48,014 nt of DNA from an uncultured Neomegalonema sp. (GTDB lineage Bacteria > Pseudomonadota > Alphaproteobacteria > Rhodobacterales > Rhodobacteraceae): positions 1-48,014 of the forward strand of contig CALGNO010000125.1 in assembly GCA_937958625.1 (NCBI GenBank), in the 5' to 3' direction. The number at the start of each line of letters is the position of its first letter. The first letter of the stretch is position 1. The notes under the pieces are model-generated. The model was not told the DNA's origin. It made no database searches and worked only from the letters and a program-made list of their open reading frames with translations. Below are positions 15,112 to 23,725 of the stretch, in pieces. Position numbers and translations under genes: made by a program.

Positions 15112-16196
15112 GCGCTCTGCTCCGCGCCATCATTCCAGGTCAGGTTTATCGGGTCCGGCGCATCGCGGAACATGGCATCGACGGCGCCGCGCCCGACTTC
15201 CTTGATCGAGGCATGGGGCCATTGCGGATTGCGATCCTTGTCGATGATCTGCGCCCGTACCCCCTCGATAAAGACTCCATCTTCGACGAAACGCCGCGTC
15301 ACAGCGTATTCCATTTGCAGTGCCTCGGTCATGTCCATGCGCTCGCCCTTTTTCATCGCGCGGTGGGTGACGCGGATGCTGAGGGGGCACGCGCGCTCGA
15401 TGGCGGCGCGTTGCTCGGCGGCCCAGTTATCATCGCGCATGGTATCCAGAGCCCGCAGAATCTCGTCCGAACTGTCGAGGGAAAACGCCTCGTTGATATT
15501 GGTCAGGTGGTCGAGGGCCGGGGTCTCGCCCGGTGGCGTGACATGCCACATATCCAGCGCACGCTTGACCGCCGAGTGGTTGTCCTCGCCCCACTCGATC
15601 TCTTCGAGGGATTTGAGCAGCGCGCCGATCCCCTCGGCCTGCACCGTATGGGTTGCCAGCCCGAGGCGGACCATATCGGCGGCGGCGAGGCGCGTACCGG
15701 TCAGGCCCAGCCACATGCCGATGGCCCCCTCCAGATGCGGCAGCATGTACGTCGCGCCGACGTCGGGATAAAGGCCGATACCGCATTCGGGCATCGCGAA
15801 CAGAGCATTCTCGGTGGCAACCCGAAAATCACCATGCATCGAAATACCGACACCGCCGCCCATCACAGCGCCGTCGATCAGCGCGACGAAGGGTTTCGGA
15901 AACTGCGCCACGCGCCAGTTGTTCAGGTACTCGGCCCCGAAGAACTCCATGCAGCCGTCGATGTCTTCCGCCTGGCGCATTTCATAAAGCGCGCGGATGT
16001 CGCCCCCGGCACAGAAGGCCCGACCCGGCACGGCACGAATGATGACCGCCTTCACGGCATCATCGTCACGCCACGCAGACAACTGCCGTGCCATACGCTG
16101 AACCATGTTCAGGGTCAGGGCGTTCAACTGGTCCGGGCGGTTCAGGGTGATCGTTCCCCAGCCGCTGGCCACATCGAATAGGATTTCTTCGCTCAT
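15108..16196 (-). CDS. 3-hydroxyisobutyryl-CoA hydrolase
   Basis: A 362-residue crotonase-superfamily protein, longer than enoyl-CoA hydratases and matching HIBCH, which releases 3-hydroxyisobutyrate from its CoA ester in valine breakdown. Visible elements are FCAGGDIRALYEMR (about 60-73), LIDGAVMGGGVGISMHGDFR (about 104-123) and MPECGIGLYPDVGATYMLPH with the conserved Glu and Asp. The C-terminal domain (SIRVTHRAMKKGERMDMTEA) is also typical. I place the start at 16196 (MSEEILFD); the frame is open to 16301, but those residues are not family-like. 3-Hydroxyisobutyrate dehydrogenase, the next enzyme of the pathway, is 2 kb away at 18433-19323. Confidence 0.9.
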   Translation of the reverse strand: MSEEILFDVASGWGTITLNRPDQLNALTLNMVQRMARQLSAWRDDDAVKAVIIRAVPGRAFCAGGDIRALYEMRQAEDIDGCMEFFGAEYLNNWRVAQFPKPFVALIDGAVMGGGVGISMHGDFRVATENALFAMPECGIGLYPDVGATYMLPHLEGAIGMWLGLTGTRLAAADMVRLGLATHTVQAEGIGALLKSLEEIEWGEDNHSAVKRALDMWHVTPPGETPALDHLTNINEAFSLDSSDEILRALDTMRDDNWAAEQRAAIERACPLSIRVTHRAMKKGERMDMTEALQMEYAVTRRFVEDGVFIEGVRAQIIDKDRNPQWPHASIKEVGRGAVDAMFRDAPDPINLTWNDGAEQSA

Positions 16197-16297
16197 AGGG
16201 TGAACTCTTAGGGGTGTGTGCGAAGGGTGCAAGGGCGTTATCGCCTGATACCCGACGGAAATGCAGGAACATGGAGCACGAAACGCACGGACAGCCG

Positions 16298-16705
16298 TCA
16301 AAATAACCCGCTATCCACCGCGTAGATCAGAACGACATAGATTACTGCAATCAGAATCGCGGGATAAAAGACCAACAGCCACAAGGGGTTGAGGGGTCGA
16401 AACGCCCCCTGCCAGTCCGACTGCGCCTCGTTCATCAGGGGGCCAGCCACCAGCGCGCCGAGCCGCAAGGTCGCATTGGATCGTCCGCACAGATACAGCC
16501 CGGATAAAAGCAGGGCGAGGGCCGGTATCGAATAACCGATCGCCATGACCTTGCGAATATCGGCATAGGCGAGCGTCTCGTTGATCTCGGGCGACAGCAC
16601 GGTGCCCCCGCCAAAGAGCAACGACAGGCCCAGAAACAGCGCGAAATTCCACAGCGAGAGGCGCACATATCCTTGTGCTGCCCGGACTGTTTCGATGGCA
16701 TCCAT
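16298..16705 (-). CDS. Small membrane protein of unknown function
   Basis: A 135-residue protein with three hydrophobic segments (about 18-35 FALFLGLSLLFGGGTV, 53-73 and 110-132). I do not recognise a family. GAGGGA ends about 8 nt before ATG 16705 (MDAIETVRAAQGYVRL), which favours this start over ATG 16723 or the more upstream in-frame codons. It lies about 100 nt upstream of the hydrolase gene on the same strand and could share its transcript. Confidence 0.65.
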   Translation of the reverse strand: MDAIETVRAAQGYVRLSLWNFALFLGLSLLFGGGTVLSPEINETLAYADIRKVMAIGYSIPALALLLSGLYLCGRSNATLRLGALVAGPLMNEAQSDWQGAFRPLNPLWLLVFYPAILIAVIYVVLIYAVDSGLF

Positions 16706-16873
16706 GGTCTTTTCCCTCGACATGGGGTCGAATCGCGCAAGGTTTTTCGCATCGCAACGATGAACGCAAGCGTAACGCCAGGGCGCTGTGCCGGATCGCG
16801 GGCGTCCCGTCGCGGCGGAACAAAGCGCAAGAGAGTCGATTATCCCGCCACACATCAAACCGGGAGAGACCCC

Positions 16874-17047
16874 ATGGGATACAGCTTTTTCGTCTACGTT
16901 CTGATCTTCGTCACGTTCAGCGCCGTCTTCGCCTTTGCGATTTGGAGCAAGGCCCGCACGGAGGAGAAACTGAGAAATGGCAATAGCAATTCAAGCCTTG
17001 CGGGCAGCGGCAATGTCGGTCGCGACACTCCTCGCGGTGCCTCCTGA
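16874..17047 (+). CDS. Possible 57-residue single-span membrane protein
   Basis: ATG 16874 follows GGGAGAG by about 5 nt and opens a 57-codon frame. Residues 4-25 (SFFVYVLIFVTFSAVFAFAI) form one convincing membrane helix, followed by a polar tail. The last 71 nt overlap the DUF4174 gene in another frame, so the tail may be shaped by that gene. It could be a real micro-protein co-transcribed with DUF4174, or only its leader. No family recognised. Confidence 0.45.
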   Translation: MGYSFFVYVLIFVTFSAVFAFAIWSKARTEEKLRNGNSNSSLAGSGNVGRDTPRGAS

Positions 17048-17414
17048 CGCGTTCGCGGGCGGTATGGACGACTTCGCGTGGTCAAAACGGCCCGTCGTCA
17101 TCTTTGCGGCCTCGGACACGGACGAGGCCGCGCTGCACCAGCGTGATCTGCTCGCAAACGAAAGCGCAGGGATCGAAGACCGCGATATGGTCGTGGTGAC
17201 CGTTTGGCCGGACCGCGTCGATGGTCCGGTCGAGGGCGTCAGCGCGACGTCGATGCGCCGTCGTTATGATGTTGCCGAGGGACGCTTTGCGGTATTGTTG
17301 ATTGGCAAGGATACCGGCGTAAAGCGCCGTTCGGAAATTCCTTTGTCATCGCAAGACCTGTTCGGGCAAATCGACGGAATGCCGATGCGGCGGCGCGAGA
17401 TGCTGTCGAACTGA
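16977..17414 (+). CDS. DUF4174 domain protein, exported
   Basis: A 145-residue protein with an N-terminal signal peptide (about 1-27, with LRAAAMSVATLLAVPPDAFA). The mature part starts GGMDDFAWSKRPVVIFAAS, typical of DUF4174, a small thioredoxin-fold-like family of unknown function common in Rhodobacterales. GAGGAG at 16961-16966 is 10 nt before the ATG. An internal Met13 is a possible alternative start. It converges on the adenylate cyclase gene with a 12-nt gap. Confidence 0.8.
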   Translation: MAIAIQALRAAAMSVATLLAVPPDAFAGGMDDFAWSKRPVVIFAASDTDEAALHQRDLLANESAGIEDRDMVVVTVWPDRVDGPVEGVSATSMRRRYDVAEGRFAVLLIGKDTGVKRRSEIPLSSQDLFGQIDGMPMRRREMLSN

Positions 17415-17426
17415 GCCCGCCGAACC

Positions 17427-18323
17427 TCACGCTTCTTCGGACAAAACCTCGCAAGAGATTTCCTGCACGCCCGCCTCGCCCGGCGCGCGGGCGGGTGACA
17501 AAAAGCATGAACGCGGGAGCAGCATTATCTCGCGGCTCACATGCACGGGCGGGTGACCATCGAACCGTACAAAGGTGCCCGCCGAACTGCGGTCGCTGAT
17601 ATACACTTTGTCGTCCCGCACCTCGATGGTTGCGTGCTGGCGAGATACCCACGGCATCGGGATGACCAGATCACAATCGGGCGCGCGACCGATGGTGACA
17701 GGATTTTGCGTCGAGCAGACGAAGGTTTCCTTGGCAAAGCGCAGGGCCGCAACCGTTCCCGTAACGCGCTCTGTCAGGCCGGCGGATCGCACGCGCGGCG
17801 CGGCGAACGCGATTTCCGTCGCCTGTCCCGGTGCGGCATCCGAGAACAGATAGACATTGCATTGGTCCGCCTTGCCCTTGAAATGGCGCGGGCCGAAGAA
17901 TCTCAGCATCGCGCGCCGATCACGGTCGAGCTTGTCGTGGAAATCCTGCGTACACAGCACCTCGCCCGCCGTCGCCACACCGGAGAGACGCGCGGCGACA
18001 TTGACGGCATCGCCGAATACATCGTCGCGGGCACGAATGACCGGGCCGAAATCAATCCCGGCATGAAGGGAGAGCGTGCCGCCGCTGGTGATCTCGAACA
18101 TCGCCATCCCGACATCGAGGGCAGCGTTCGGGTCGGTGAAGATGCTCAGGACATCATCGCCTTTCGAGCTGATGAACTGGCCGCCATGGGCGTCGATGAT
18201 CTCGCGCAGGCGGTCGAGGCACGCACTGACCCGATGGAGCGCTTCGACATTACCAACCTGTTCGTAAAGCGCCGTGCTGCCGGAAACGTCCGCCAGCATA
18301 ACGGCAACATCGATCTCGCTCAT
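17427..18323 (-). CDS. Class III adenylate/guanylate cyclase with C-terminal FHA domain
   Basis: A 298-residue soluble protein. Residues about 4-165 form a class III nucleotidyl cyclase domain with metal-binding Asp residues (MLADVSGSTALYEQ and SSKGDDVLSIF) and the transition-state Asn and Arg (VFGDAVNVAARLSG). Residues about 205-290 form an FHA phosphopeptide-binding domain with IGRAPDCDL, SRQHATIE and DRSSAGTFVRFDG. All key residues are present, so both domains are probably active. The order cyclase then FHA suggests cyclic-nucleotide production gated by, or localised through, a phosphothreonine protein. No Ser/Thr kinase is in the window. A cyclic-nucleotide-binding oxidoreductase lies at 40901-42589, but a link is speculative. 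Confidence 0.9.
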   Translation of the reverse strand: MSEIDVAVMLADVSGSTALYEQVGNVEALHRVSACLDRLREIIDAHGGQFISSKGDDVLSIFTDPNAALDVGMAMFEITSGGTLSLHAGIDFGPVIRARDDVFGDAVNVAARLSGVATAGEVLCTQDFHDKLDRDRRAMLRFFGPRHFKGKADQCNVYLFSDAAPGQATEIAFAAPRVRSAGLTERVTGTVAALRFAKETFVCSTQNPVTIGRAPDCDLVIPMPWVSRQHATIEVRDDKVYISDRSSAGTFVRFDGHPPVHVSREIMLLPRSCFLSPARAPGEAGVQEISCEVLSEEA

Positions 18324-18432
18324 TCACCTTGAACCTGAAACAGCCCCCGCCTGACACGCTATAGATGATACCATGCCCTATCGCAGGTGGCGAGCCTGAT
18401 AGCTGCCACCTGAGCAACCCCGCATCACAGCG

Positions 18433-19323
18433 TCAATTTTTCTCCGGCACGGCGGCCCGCACCCGGCGGATGATTGCCGAAAAGTCTACATCACCCTGCC
18501 CGTCACAAACCATGCGTTCATAGGCATCGCGGGCCGCCTCGCCAAAGGACATGACCGCCCCGGCGGCCTCGGCTGCCTCCATCGCCAGACCGAGATCCTT
18601 GCGCATGAGGGCGGTCGAGAACCCCGGCTTGAAATCGTTATCCGCCGGAGTCGTCGGGCCGACACCGGCAACGGGGCAATAGGTGGTCAGCGACCAGCAC
18701 TGGGCCGAAGCCGCGCTCGACACCTCGAACAGCTTCGACGCCTCCAGCCCGAGACTTTCAGCCAGAACAAAGCCCTCGGCAACCGAGATCATCTGGATTG
18801 CCAACATCATATTGTTGCAGATCTTGATCCCCTGCCCGGCCCCGGCATCGCCGCCGAGCACCGCCTTGGCCCCCATCGCATCGAAGAGCGGCGCGGCGCG
18901 GGCAAAACCCTCCTCGGTGCCGCCGACCATGAAGGCAAGCGTACCCGCGTCGGCCCCGGTCACGCCCCCCGATACCGGCGCGTCGAGCATCGCATGATCC
19001 CCGCGGCTCGCCTCCTTTGCCAAGGCGCGGGCGGTTTCGACGTCGATGGTCGAGCAGTCGATGAACAGCGATCCGTCCTCGGCATTCGGAAAAATCGTGT
19101 CGCGGTAAAGTCCGCTGACCGCCTTTGCCGAGGGCAGCATCGTGATGACCACCTCAGCCCCCGCCAGTGCCGCCTCGGGCTCGCTTGCAACCGTTGCCCC
19201 TTCGACCGATCCTGCCTTTTCTGCATCGAGGTCGAAGACGGTGACGGAATGGCCCGCACCGAGCAGATTGCGCGCCATGCCCGCGCCCATATTGCCGATG
19301 CCGAAAAATGCGATTGCTGTCAT
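18433..19323 (-). CDS. mmsB: 3-hydroxyisobutyrate dehydrogenase
   Basis: A 296-residue NAD-dependent beta-hydroxyacid dehydrogenase that oxidises 3-hydroxyisobutyrate to methylmalonate semialdehyde in valine breakdown. The dinucleotide-binding motif is FFGIGNMGAGMARNLL near residue 5. The substrate-binding motif is DAPVSGGVTGADAGTLAFMV, and the catalytic Lys lies in GAGQGIKICNNMM. Length matches the family. Start 19323 is chosen because the dehydrogenase fold begins at once; the open frame to 19392 is not family-like. Other members of the superfamily (tartronate semialdehyde reductase) are possible, but the HIBCH gene nearby favours this call. Confidence 0.88.
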   Translation of the reverse strand: MTAIAFFGIGNMGAGMARNLLGAGHSVTVFDLDAEKAGSVEGATVASEPEAALAGAEVVITMLPSAKAVSGLYRDTIFPNAEDGSLFIDCSTIDVETARALAKEASRGDHAMLDAPVSGGVTGADAGTLAFMVGGTEEGFARAAPLFDAMGAKAVLGGDAGAGQGIKICNNMMLAIQMISVAEGFVLAESLGLEASKLFEVSSAASAQCWSLTTYCPVAGVGPTTPADNDFKPGFSTALMRKDLGLAMEAAEAAGAVMSFGEAARDAYERMVCDGQGDVDFSAIIRRVRAAVPEKN

Positions 19324-19464
19324 GGTCGCCTGTCCCCTTCTGAACGTCACAGTGGACGCGCGCACCGAAACGCGCCATCTCTTTGCGCACAATCATAACG
19401 CAGGGCCAGCCACAGCGCCACGACAGCAACGGGCAAGGCGGTCGCCAATCAGGGGGAAGACTTC

Positions 19465-20367
19465 ATGAGTGCAGAGATTATCGACGGCAAGGCCTTCGCC
19501 GCCACGGTGCGGGAGCGCGTCAGCGGCCATGTAAAACGCATGATCGACTCCCATGGCGTCAAACCCGGCCTCGCCGTCGTTCTGGTCGGCGAAGACCCCG
19601 CCTCGCAGGTCTATGTCCGCAACAAGGGCAAGCAGACCGTCGAATGCGGCATGGCGAGTTTCGAGCATAAATTCGAGGCCGACATCGACGAGGCGACACT
19701 GGTCGGCGTGGTTGAAAAGCTGAATGCCGATCCGTCGGTACATGGGATATTGGTTCAGCTTCCCCTGCCCAAGCATCTGAATTCAGACCTGATCATCAAT
19801 ACCATTGCGCCGGAAAAAGACGTGGACGGTTTTCACGTCGTCAATGTGGGCCGCCTCGGCGCGGGTCTGAAGGCGATGGTGCCGTGCACGCCGCTGGGCA
19901 GCTATATGCTGTTGCGCGACCGGCTCGGTGATCTGAGCGGACAGCACGCGGTGATCGTCGGACGCTCGAACATCGTCGGCAAGCCGATGGCGCAGCTGTT
20001 ATTGCAAGCCAATGCGACGGTCACGATTTGCCACTCGCGCACCAAAGACCTGCCCGCTGTCTGTAAACAGGCCGACATTCTTGTCGCCGCCGTCGGACGG
20101 CCCGAGATGGTCAAGGGAGACTGGGTCAAACCCGGTGCGACGGTCATCGATGTTGGCATCAACCGAATCGAAGCCCCGGAAAAGGGCGAGGGCAAGATGA
20201 AGCTGGTCGGCGATTGCGACTATGACAGCTGCGCCGCGGTTGCCGGAGCCATCACGCCAGTACCGGGCGGCATCGGCCCCATGACCATCGCCTGCCTGCT
20301 CGCCAACACCGTCACCGCCGCGTCGCGGATCCATGGGCTGGAAGAGCCGGAGGACCTGACCTTCTGA
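19465..20367 (+). CDS. folD: Bifunctional methylenetetrahydrofolate dehydrogenase/cyclohydrolase FolD
   Basis: A 300-residue cytosolic enzyme interconverting 5,10-methylene-, methenyl- and 10-formyl-tetrahydrofolate. Visible signatures are [14 protein letters not shown] with the active-site Tyr and Lys (about 50-60), [23 protein letters not shown], the NADP-binding [18 protein letters not shown] and the C-terminal [16 protein letters not shown]. Length is normal. AGGGGGAA precedes the ATG. It stands alone on the plus strand between two minus-strand genes. Confidence 0.96.
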   Translation: MSAEIIDGKAFAATVRERVSGHVKRMIDSHGVKPGLAVVLVGEDPASQVYVRNKGKQTVECGMASFEHKFEADIDEATLVGVVEKLNADPSVHGILVQLPLPKHLNSDLIINTIAPEKDVDGFHVVNVGRLGAGLKAMVPCTPLGSYMLLRDRLGDLSGQHAVIVGRSNIVGKPMAQLLLQANATVTICHSRTKDLPAVCKQADILVAAVGRPEMVKGDWVKPGATVIDVGINRIEAPEKGEGKMKLVGDCDYDSCAAVAGAITPVPGGIGPMTIACLLANTVTAASRIHGLEEPEDLTF

Positions 20368-20374
20368 CGCCGGC

Positions 20375-21544
20375 TCACTTCACGACCAGCGCCCGTGGCA
20401 CATCACCGAGCGGCACACCGCCGCCGGGGGTGACCACAAAAGTCTCGGTCGTTTCCAGCCCCCAATCTCCGGTCCAGATTGCGGGCATGAAGTGCAGGGT
20501 CATTTTTTCCTGCAACACCGTCGGATCACCTCGGCGCAGGCTCATGGTACGCTCGCCCCAGTCGGGCGGATAGGAGAGGCCGACCGCATACCCGGCGCGG
20601 CTTTCCTTGACGACGCCATGCTTCGCAAGAACGGCAAAGAACGCCTCGGCCACCGCACCACATGTTGTGCCGGGGCGCGCGGCGTCCAGCCCTACCTCCA
20701 GCCCCTCCAGCACTGCCTTCTCAGCCTCCACCATCGCGGGCGGCGGGGCGCCGAAGAACAGCGAGCGGCAGATCGGCGCGTGATACCGCCGGACGACGCC
20801 GGAAATCTCAAAGAACGTGCCCTCGCCTTTCTTTAGCGGTCGATCATCCCAGGTCAGATGCGCCGCCGCCGCCTCGCGTCCGGACGGGGCCAGCGGCACG
20901 ATGGCGGGATAGTCGCCACCGACACCGTTGGCGCCGCGCAGGCCGGTGGCATAGACCTCGGCGATGAGATCGCATTTGCGCATCCCCGGTTCGGCAAGCG
21001 CGCGGATCCGGGCGTGCATCGCGGCGGTGATGGCCGCCGCTTGCCGCATCAACGAAAGCTCGGTATCGCTTTTGACGGCCCGCTGCCAGTTGACCAATCC
21101 GGTCGCGTCCTTGATCGGCGTATCGGGCAATCCCTTTCGTAAGGTTTCGAGGCAAAGCGCGGAAAAATAGTAATTATCCATCTCCACGCCAAGCGGCCCC
21201 GCGCTCAATCCGAGGTCTGACAACAGGGCAACCATCGTGTCGTAAGGATGCTTGCCGGGGTTCTGGACATAAAGGTCGGGGTAGGAATGGATCGAGTCCG
21301 GCGACAGCCACGTCGTCAGGCCCGCCCCCACCGCATCCATCGGCCTGCCCCACCAGTGGGGCGCACCCTCGGGCGGCACGATTACGGCCTGATGTACATA
21401 GAAGGACCAGCCGTTATAGCCGGTCAGCCAGTTCATGTTCGACGGGTCGGTGACGATCAGCGTCTCGATCCCCGCCGCCGCCATCGCCTGGCGCGTCTTG
21501 GCGAGGCGGGCCTCATATTCGGCGGTGGCGAACACGGCTTTCAT
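20375..21544 (-). CDS. doeA: M24-fold hydrolase, ectoine hydrolase-like
   Basis: A 389-residue creatinase/aminopeptidase-fold protein. Its segments (LVNWQRAVKSDTELSLMRQA, AVGLSYPPDWGERTMSLRRG and GVEMDNYYFSA) match ectoine hydrolase (DoeA/EutD), which opens ectoine to N-acetyl-diaminobutyrate. The metal ligands of true M24 peptidases are replaced: the site reads FFEISGVVRRYHAPICRS, with Glu246 where a metal-binding Asp is expected, as in the metal-free ectoine hydrolases. The partner deacetylase and ectoine transporter genes are not adjacent, so physiological ectoine use is not proven. It is otherwise a proline-dipeptidase-like protein. Confidence 0.75.
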   Translation of the reverse strand: MKAVFATAEYEARLAKTRQAMAAAGIETLIVTDPSNMNWLTGYNGWSFYVHQAVIVPPEGAPHWWGRPMDAVGAGLTTWLSPDSIHSYPDLYVQNPGKHPYDTMVALLSDLGLSAGPLGVEMDNYYFSALCLETLRKGLPDTPIKDATGLVNWQRAVKSDTELSLMRQAAAITAAMHARIRALAEPGMRKCDLIAEVYATGLRGANGVGGDYPAIVPLAPSGREAAAAHLTWDDRPLKKGEGTFFEISGVVRRYHAPICRSLFFGAPPPAMVEAEKAVLEGLEVGLDAARPGTTCGAVAEAFFAVLAKHGVVKESRAGYAVGLSYPPDWGERTMSLRRGDPTVLQEKMTLHFMPAIWTGDWGLETTETFVVTPGGGVPLGDVPRALVVK

Positions 21545-21737
21545 GGCACGAGGCTGACACGGCGGGACGGCCCCTGCAAATCGAAACCGCCACCTGTGCC
21601 AAGGCCAGACAATCGACGGTTGTTGTATCAGACGGTGGCTTTATTCGGGACGCTGTCCGCGCAAACATCTTTCGAAAGTGTTAAATGACGGCTGTTAAGA
21701 ATTGCTTGATTATGTAATGATTTCATATTGTTGCAGC

Positions 21738-21867
21738 ATCTTTCGACATGGGCTTGCGACCATCGCCCGCACGCGAAACGACTGGCCTCGTGCTTGCGAA
21801 CCACCTTGTCGAGTGTATCTCTCTTATCCTGACCCGCCCCTCATTTTTGACGGGCGGGTCTTTTTTT
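21738..21867 (+). ncRNA. Candidate small RNA or mazG leader ending in intrinsic terminator
   Basis: On the plus strand, TTGCTT at 21702-21707 and TATTGT/ATATTG at about 21725-21731, with a 17-18 nt spacer, make a plausible sigma-70 promoter. About 100 nt later comes a strong terminator. No open reading frame of quality lies between, and the next upstream gene is on the other strand. The transcript would be a roughly 130-nt RNA, or an attenuated leader of mazG. Boundaries are approximate and the family is unknown. Confidence 0.35.
21831..21867 (+). terminator. Intrinsic terminator upstream of mazG
   Basis: GACCCGCCC (21831-21839) and GGGCGGGTC (21852-21860) form a perfect 9-bp GC-rich stem with a 12-nt loop, followed by seven T residues (21861-21867). 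It is the clearest intrinsic terminator in the window. It has no protein gene upstream on the same strand and ends 66 nt before the mazG start. Confidence 0.85.
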
Positions 21868-21933
21868 GTCGCTCTGCCCTTCTCCTCGAATCAGCTAAGC
21901 AGCGGTGATCATTCGGATAAGGGAGAGGGACCG

Positions 21934-22728
21934 ATGGCCGATGCCGGTATGGACGCACTGATCGAGGTGATGCGCCGCCTGCGTGACCCGGAGGGCGGCT
22001 GTCCCTGGGATATCGAACAAACCTTTGAGACCATCGCGCCCTATACCATCGAAGAAGCCTATGAGGTGGCCGACGCCATCGCCAATGGCTCGCGCGATGA
22101 CCTGCGCGGTGAACTCGGCGATCTGTTGTTGCAGGTCGTCTATCACAGCCGCATGGCCGAGGAGGAAGGGGCCTTCGACTTTGCCGATGTCGCGCGTGGC
22201 ATCACCGAAAAGATGATCCAGCGCCATCCCCATGTTTTTGGCGACGAGGTCGTCGAAACCGCCGAGGCGCAGACCGCCCGGTGGGAAGCAACCAAGGCCG
22301 CCGAGCGGGCGAAGTCTGGCGGCGCGGCGACCAGCGCTCTGGACGGTGTGGCGCTGGCCCTGCCCGCCCTGATGCGCGCGCAAAAGCTGCAAAAACGCGC
22401 GGCGCGGGTCGGTTTTGATTGGCCCGACACCGGCGGCGTCACGGACAAAATTGCCGAGGAAGCCGCTGAACTTGCAGAGGAAATCGACTCCGGCGATGCG
22501 GATGCGCGGGCTGAAGAATACGGCGACCTGTTGTTCAGCGTTGCGGTGCTGGGCCAGCATCTCGGCATCGATGCGGAGCAGGCATTGGTTGCCGCCAACC
22601 GCAAATTCGAGCGTCGGTTTCGCGCCGTCGAAGACCGTCTGGCCAATGCAGGAAAGACCCCGGCGCAGTCGACCCTCGAAGAAATGGACGGCCACTGGAA
22701 TGACATTAAGCGGGCGGAGAAAGGATAA
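21934..22728 (+). CDS. mazG: Nucleoside triphosphate pyrophosphohydrolase MazG
   Basis: A 264-residue protein with two MazG domains, hydrolysing NTPs to NMP and pyrophosphate and limiting aberrant nucleotides or ppGpp-linked stress. The N-terminal repeat shows LRDPEGGCPWDIEQTF and the metal-binding EEAYEVADAI followed by ELGDLLLQVVYHSRM. The C-terminal repeat shows VGFDWPD, KIAEEAAELAEEIDSGD and EEYGDLLFSVAVL. ATG 21934 has GGGAGAGGGA at 21921-21930; the frame is open upstream through the terminator but is not family-like there. Length is typical. Confidence 0.95.
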   Translation: MADAGMDALIEVMRRLRDPEGGCPWDIEQTFETIAPYTIEEAYEVADAIANGSRDDLRGELGDLLLQVVYHSRMAEEEGAFDFADVARGITEKMIQRHPHVFGDEVVETAEAQTARWEATKAAERAKSGGAATSALDGVALALPALMRAQKLQKRAARVGFDWPDTGGVTDKIAEEAAELAEEIDSGDADARAEEYGDLLFSVAVLGQHLGIDAEQALVAANRKFERRFRAVEDRLANAGKTPAQSTLEEMDGHWNDIKRAEKG

Positions 22729-22794
22729 CGGTTTAGGGACTTGACCTAAGATCATTGAAAGTGAACTATAAGCCAATCAAAAGAAGGTACTGCA

Positions 22795-23598
22795 ATGAAA
22801 CGCGAAATCGCCCTTGCATCCCTGCTGATTGGTGCCCCGCTCGCCAGCGCCGCAGACCCGGAAATCAACGTCGCGGGCTTTCGCGCCGTCTATGAAATCT
22901 CCTTCGACTCGTCCGATGCCAGTTCCGGCGTGATCGGGGCCGAGGGCCGGTACGTCTTCGATGTCGACGATGCCTGCGAGGGATACGCGACCAATGAGCG
23001 GTTCGTGGTCCGCCTCGCGCGGGCCGAGGAACCGGTGGTTCAGGACTATCGCATGTCGGCGTTCGAATCCGCGACGGGCGACAGTTATCGCTTCAACCGC
23101 AGTATCGACCTCAATGGTCGCTCGGGGCAAAAGGCCAAGGGCAAACTGACCATCGACGCCGATAACAGCCGCACTGTCCTCGATTACGAGGAAGCCGAGG
23201 ATCAATCCTATGAGGGGCCGATCCTGACGCCCATCGCGCATCTGCGTCAGCTATTGACGACGGCCATGGCGGGCGAGGGTCGCCACGCGGCCATGATCTT
23301 TGACGGCGATGTCGATTCGCCAACCTTCTATGCCGTGACCCGGATCATCGAAATCGACGACGATGCCGAGACCGATGGCGACCGGATCGAAGATCTGGAG
23401 GGGCTGGCCCGGTGGAAGATCGACACGGTCTATTACCCCCCCGAAACCGGGGATGAGGGCGAGGGCGCGACGCCGAAATTCCTGTTCGAAGGCGTGCTGT
23501 TTTCCAACGGTGTCGTGAGCGATATGCGCCTTGATTACATCGACTTCGCCCTGCGCGCGACGTTGTCGGAACTCGAGGTGCGGGACTCGGGCTGCTGA
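22795..23598 (+). CDS. EipB-type periplasmic envelope integrity protein (DUF1849)
   Basis: A 267-residue exported protein. A signal peptide (about 1-20, IALASLLIGAPLASA) precedes a beta-rich domain. Features match the EipB/DUF1849 family of alphaproteobacteria: VAGFRAVYEISF near the start, the YVFDVDDACEGYATNERFVV region, and a C-terminal Cys (RDSGC). In Brucella EipB two Cys at comparable places form a stabilising disulfide, and the protein supports cell-envelope integrity. The two Cys here (about residues 61 and 267) could do the same. It follows mazG by 66 nt. Confidence 0.85.
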   Translation: MKREIALASLLIGAPLASAADPEINVAGFRAVYEISFDSSDASSGVIGAEGRYVFDVDDACEGYATNERFVVRLARAEEPVVQDYRMSAFESATGDSYRFNRSIDLNGRSGQKAKGKLTIDADNSRTVLDYEEAEDQSYEGPILTPIAHLRQLLTTAMAGEGRHAAMIFDGDVDSPTFYAVTRIIEIDDDAETDGDRIEDLEGLARWKIDTVYYPPETGDEGEGATPKFLFEGVLFSNGVVSDMRLDYIDFALRATLSELEVRDSGC

Positions 23599-23725
23599 AA
23601 CGGCAGGTCAGGCTCGCGCCCGAACAATGCTCTCTTTTGTGATGAATGGCACAGCACCCACTCCCCCTATGAGCGAAAAATAGGGACATCAAGAATGATG
23701 ACTCATATTTTTGGGAGTGGGACAA

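Larger units (their letters stand above)
21545..21933. other. Gene-free region between doeA-like gene and mazG
   Basis: This 389-nt region has no convincing protein gene. It holds a candidate promoter and an intrinsic terminator on the plus strand (separate entries), and the GGGAGAGGGA ribosome-binding site of mazG at 21921-21930. The doeA-like gene's promoter must lie at its left end, but I cannot point to it. Confidence 0.6.
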
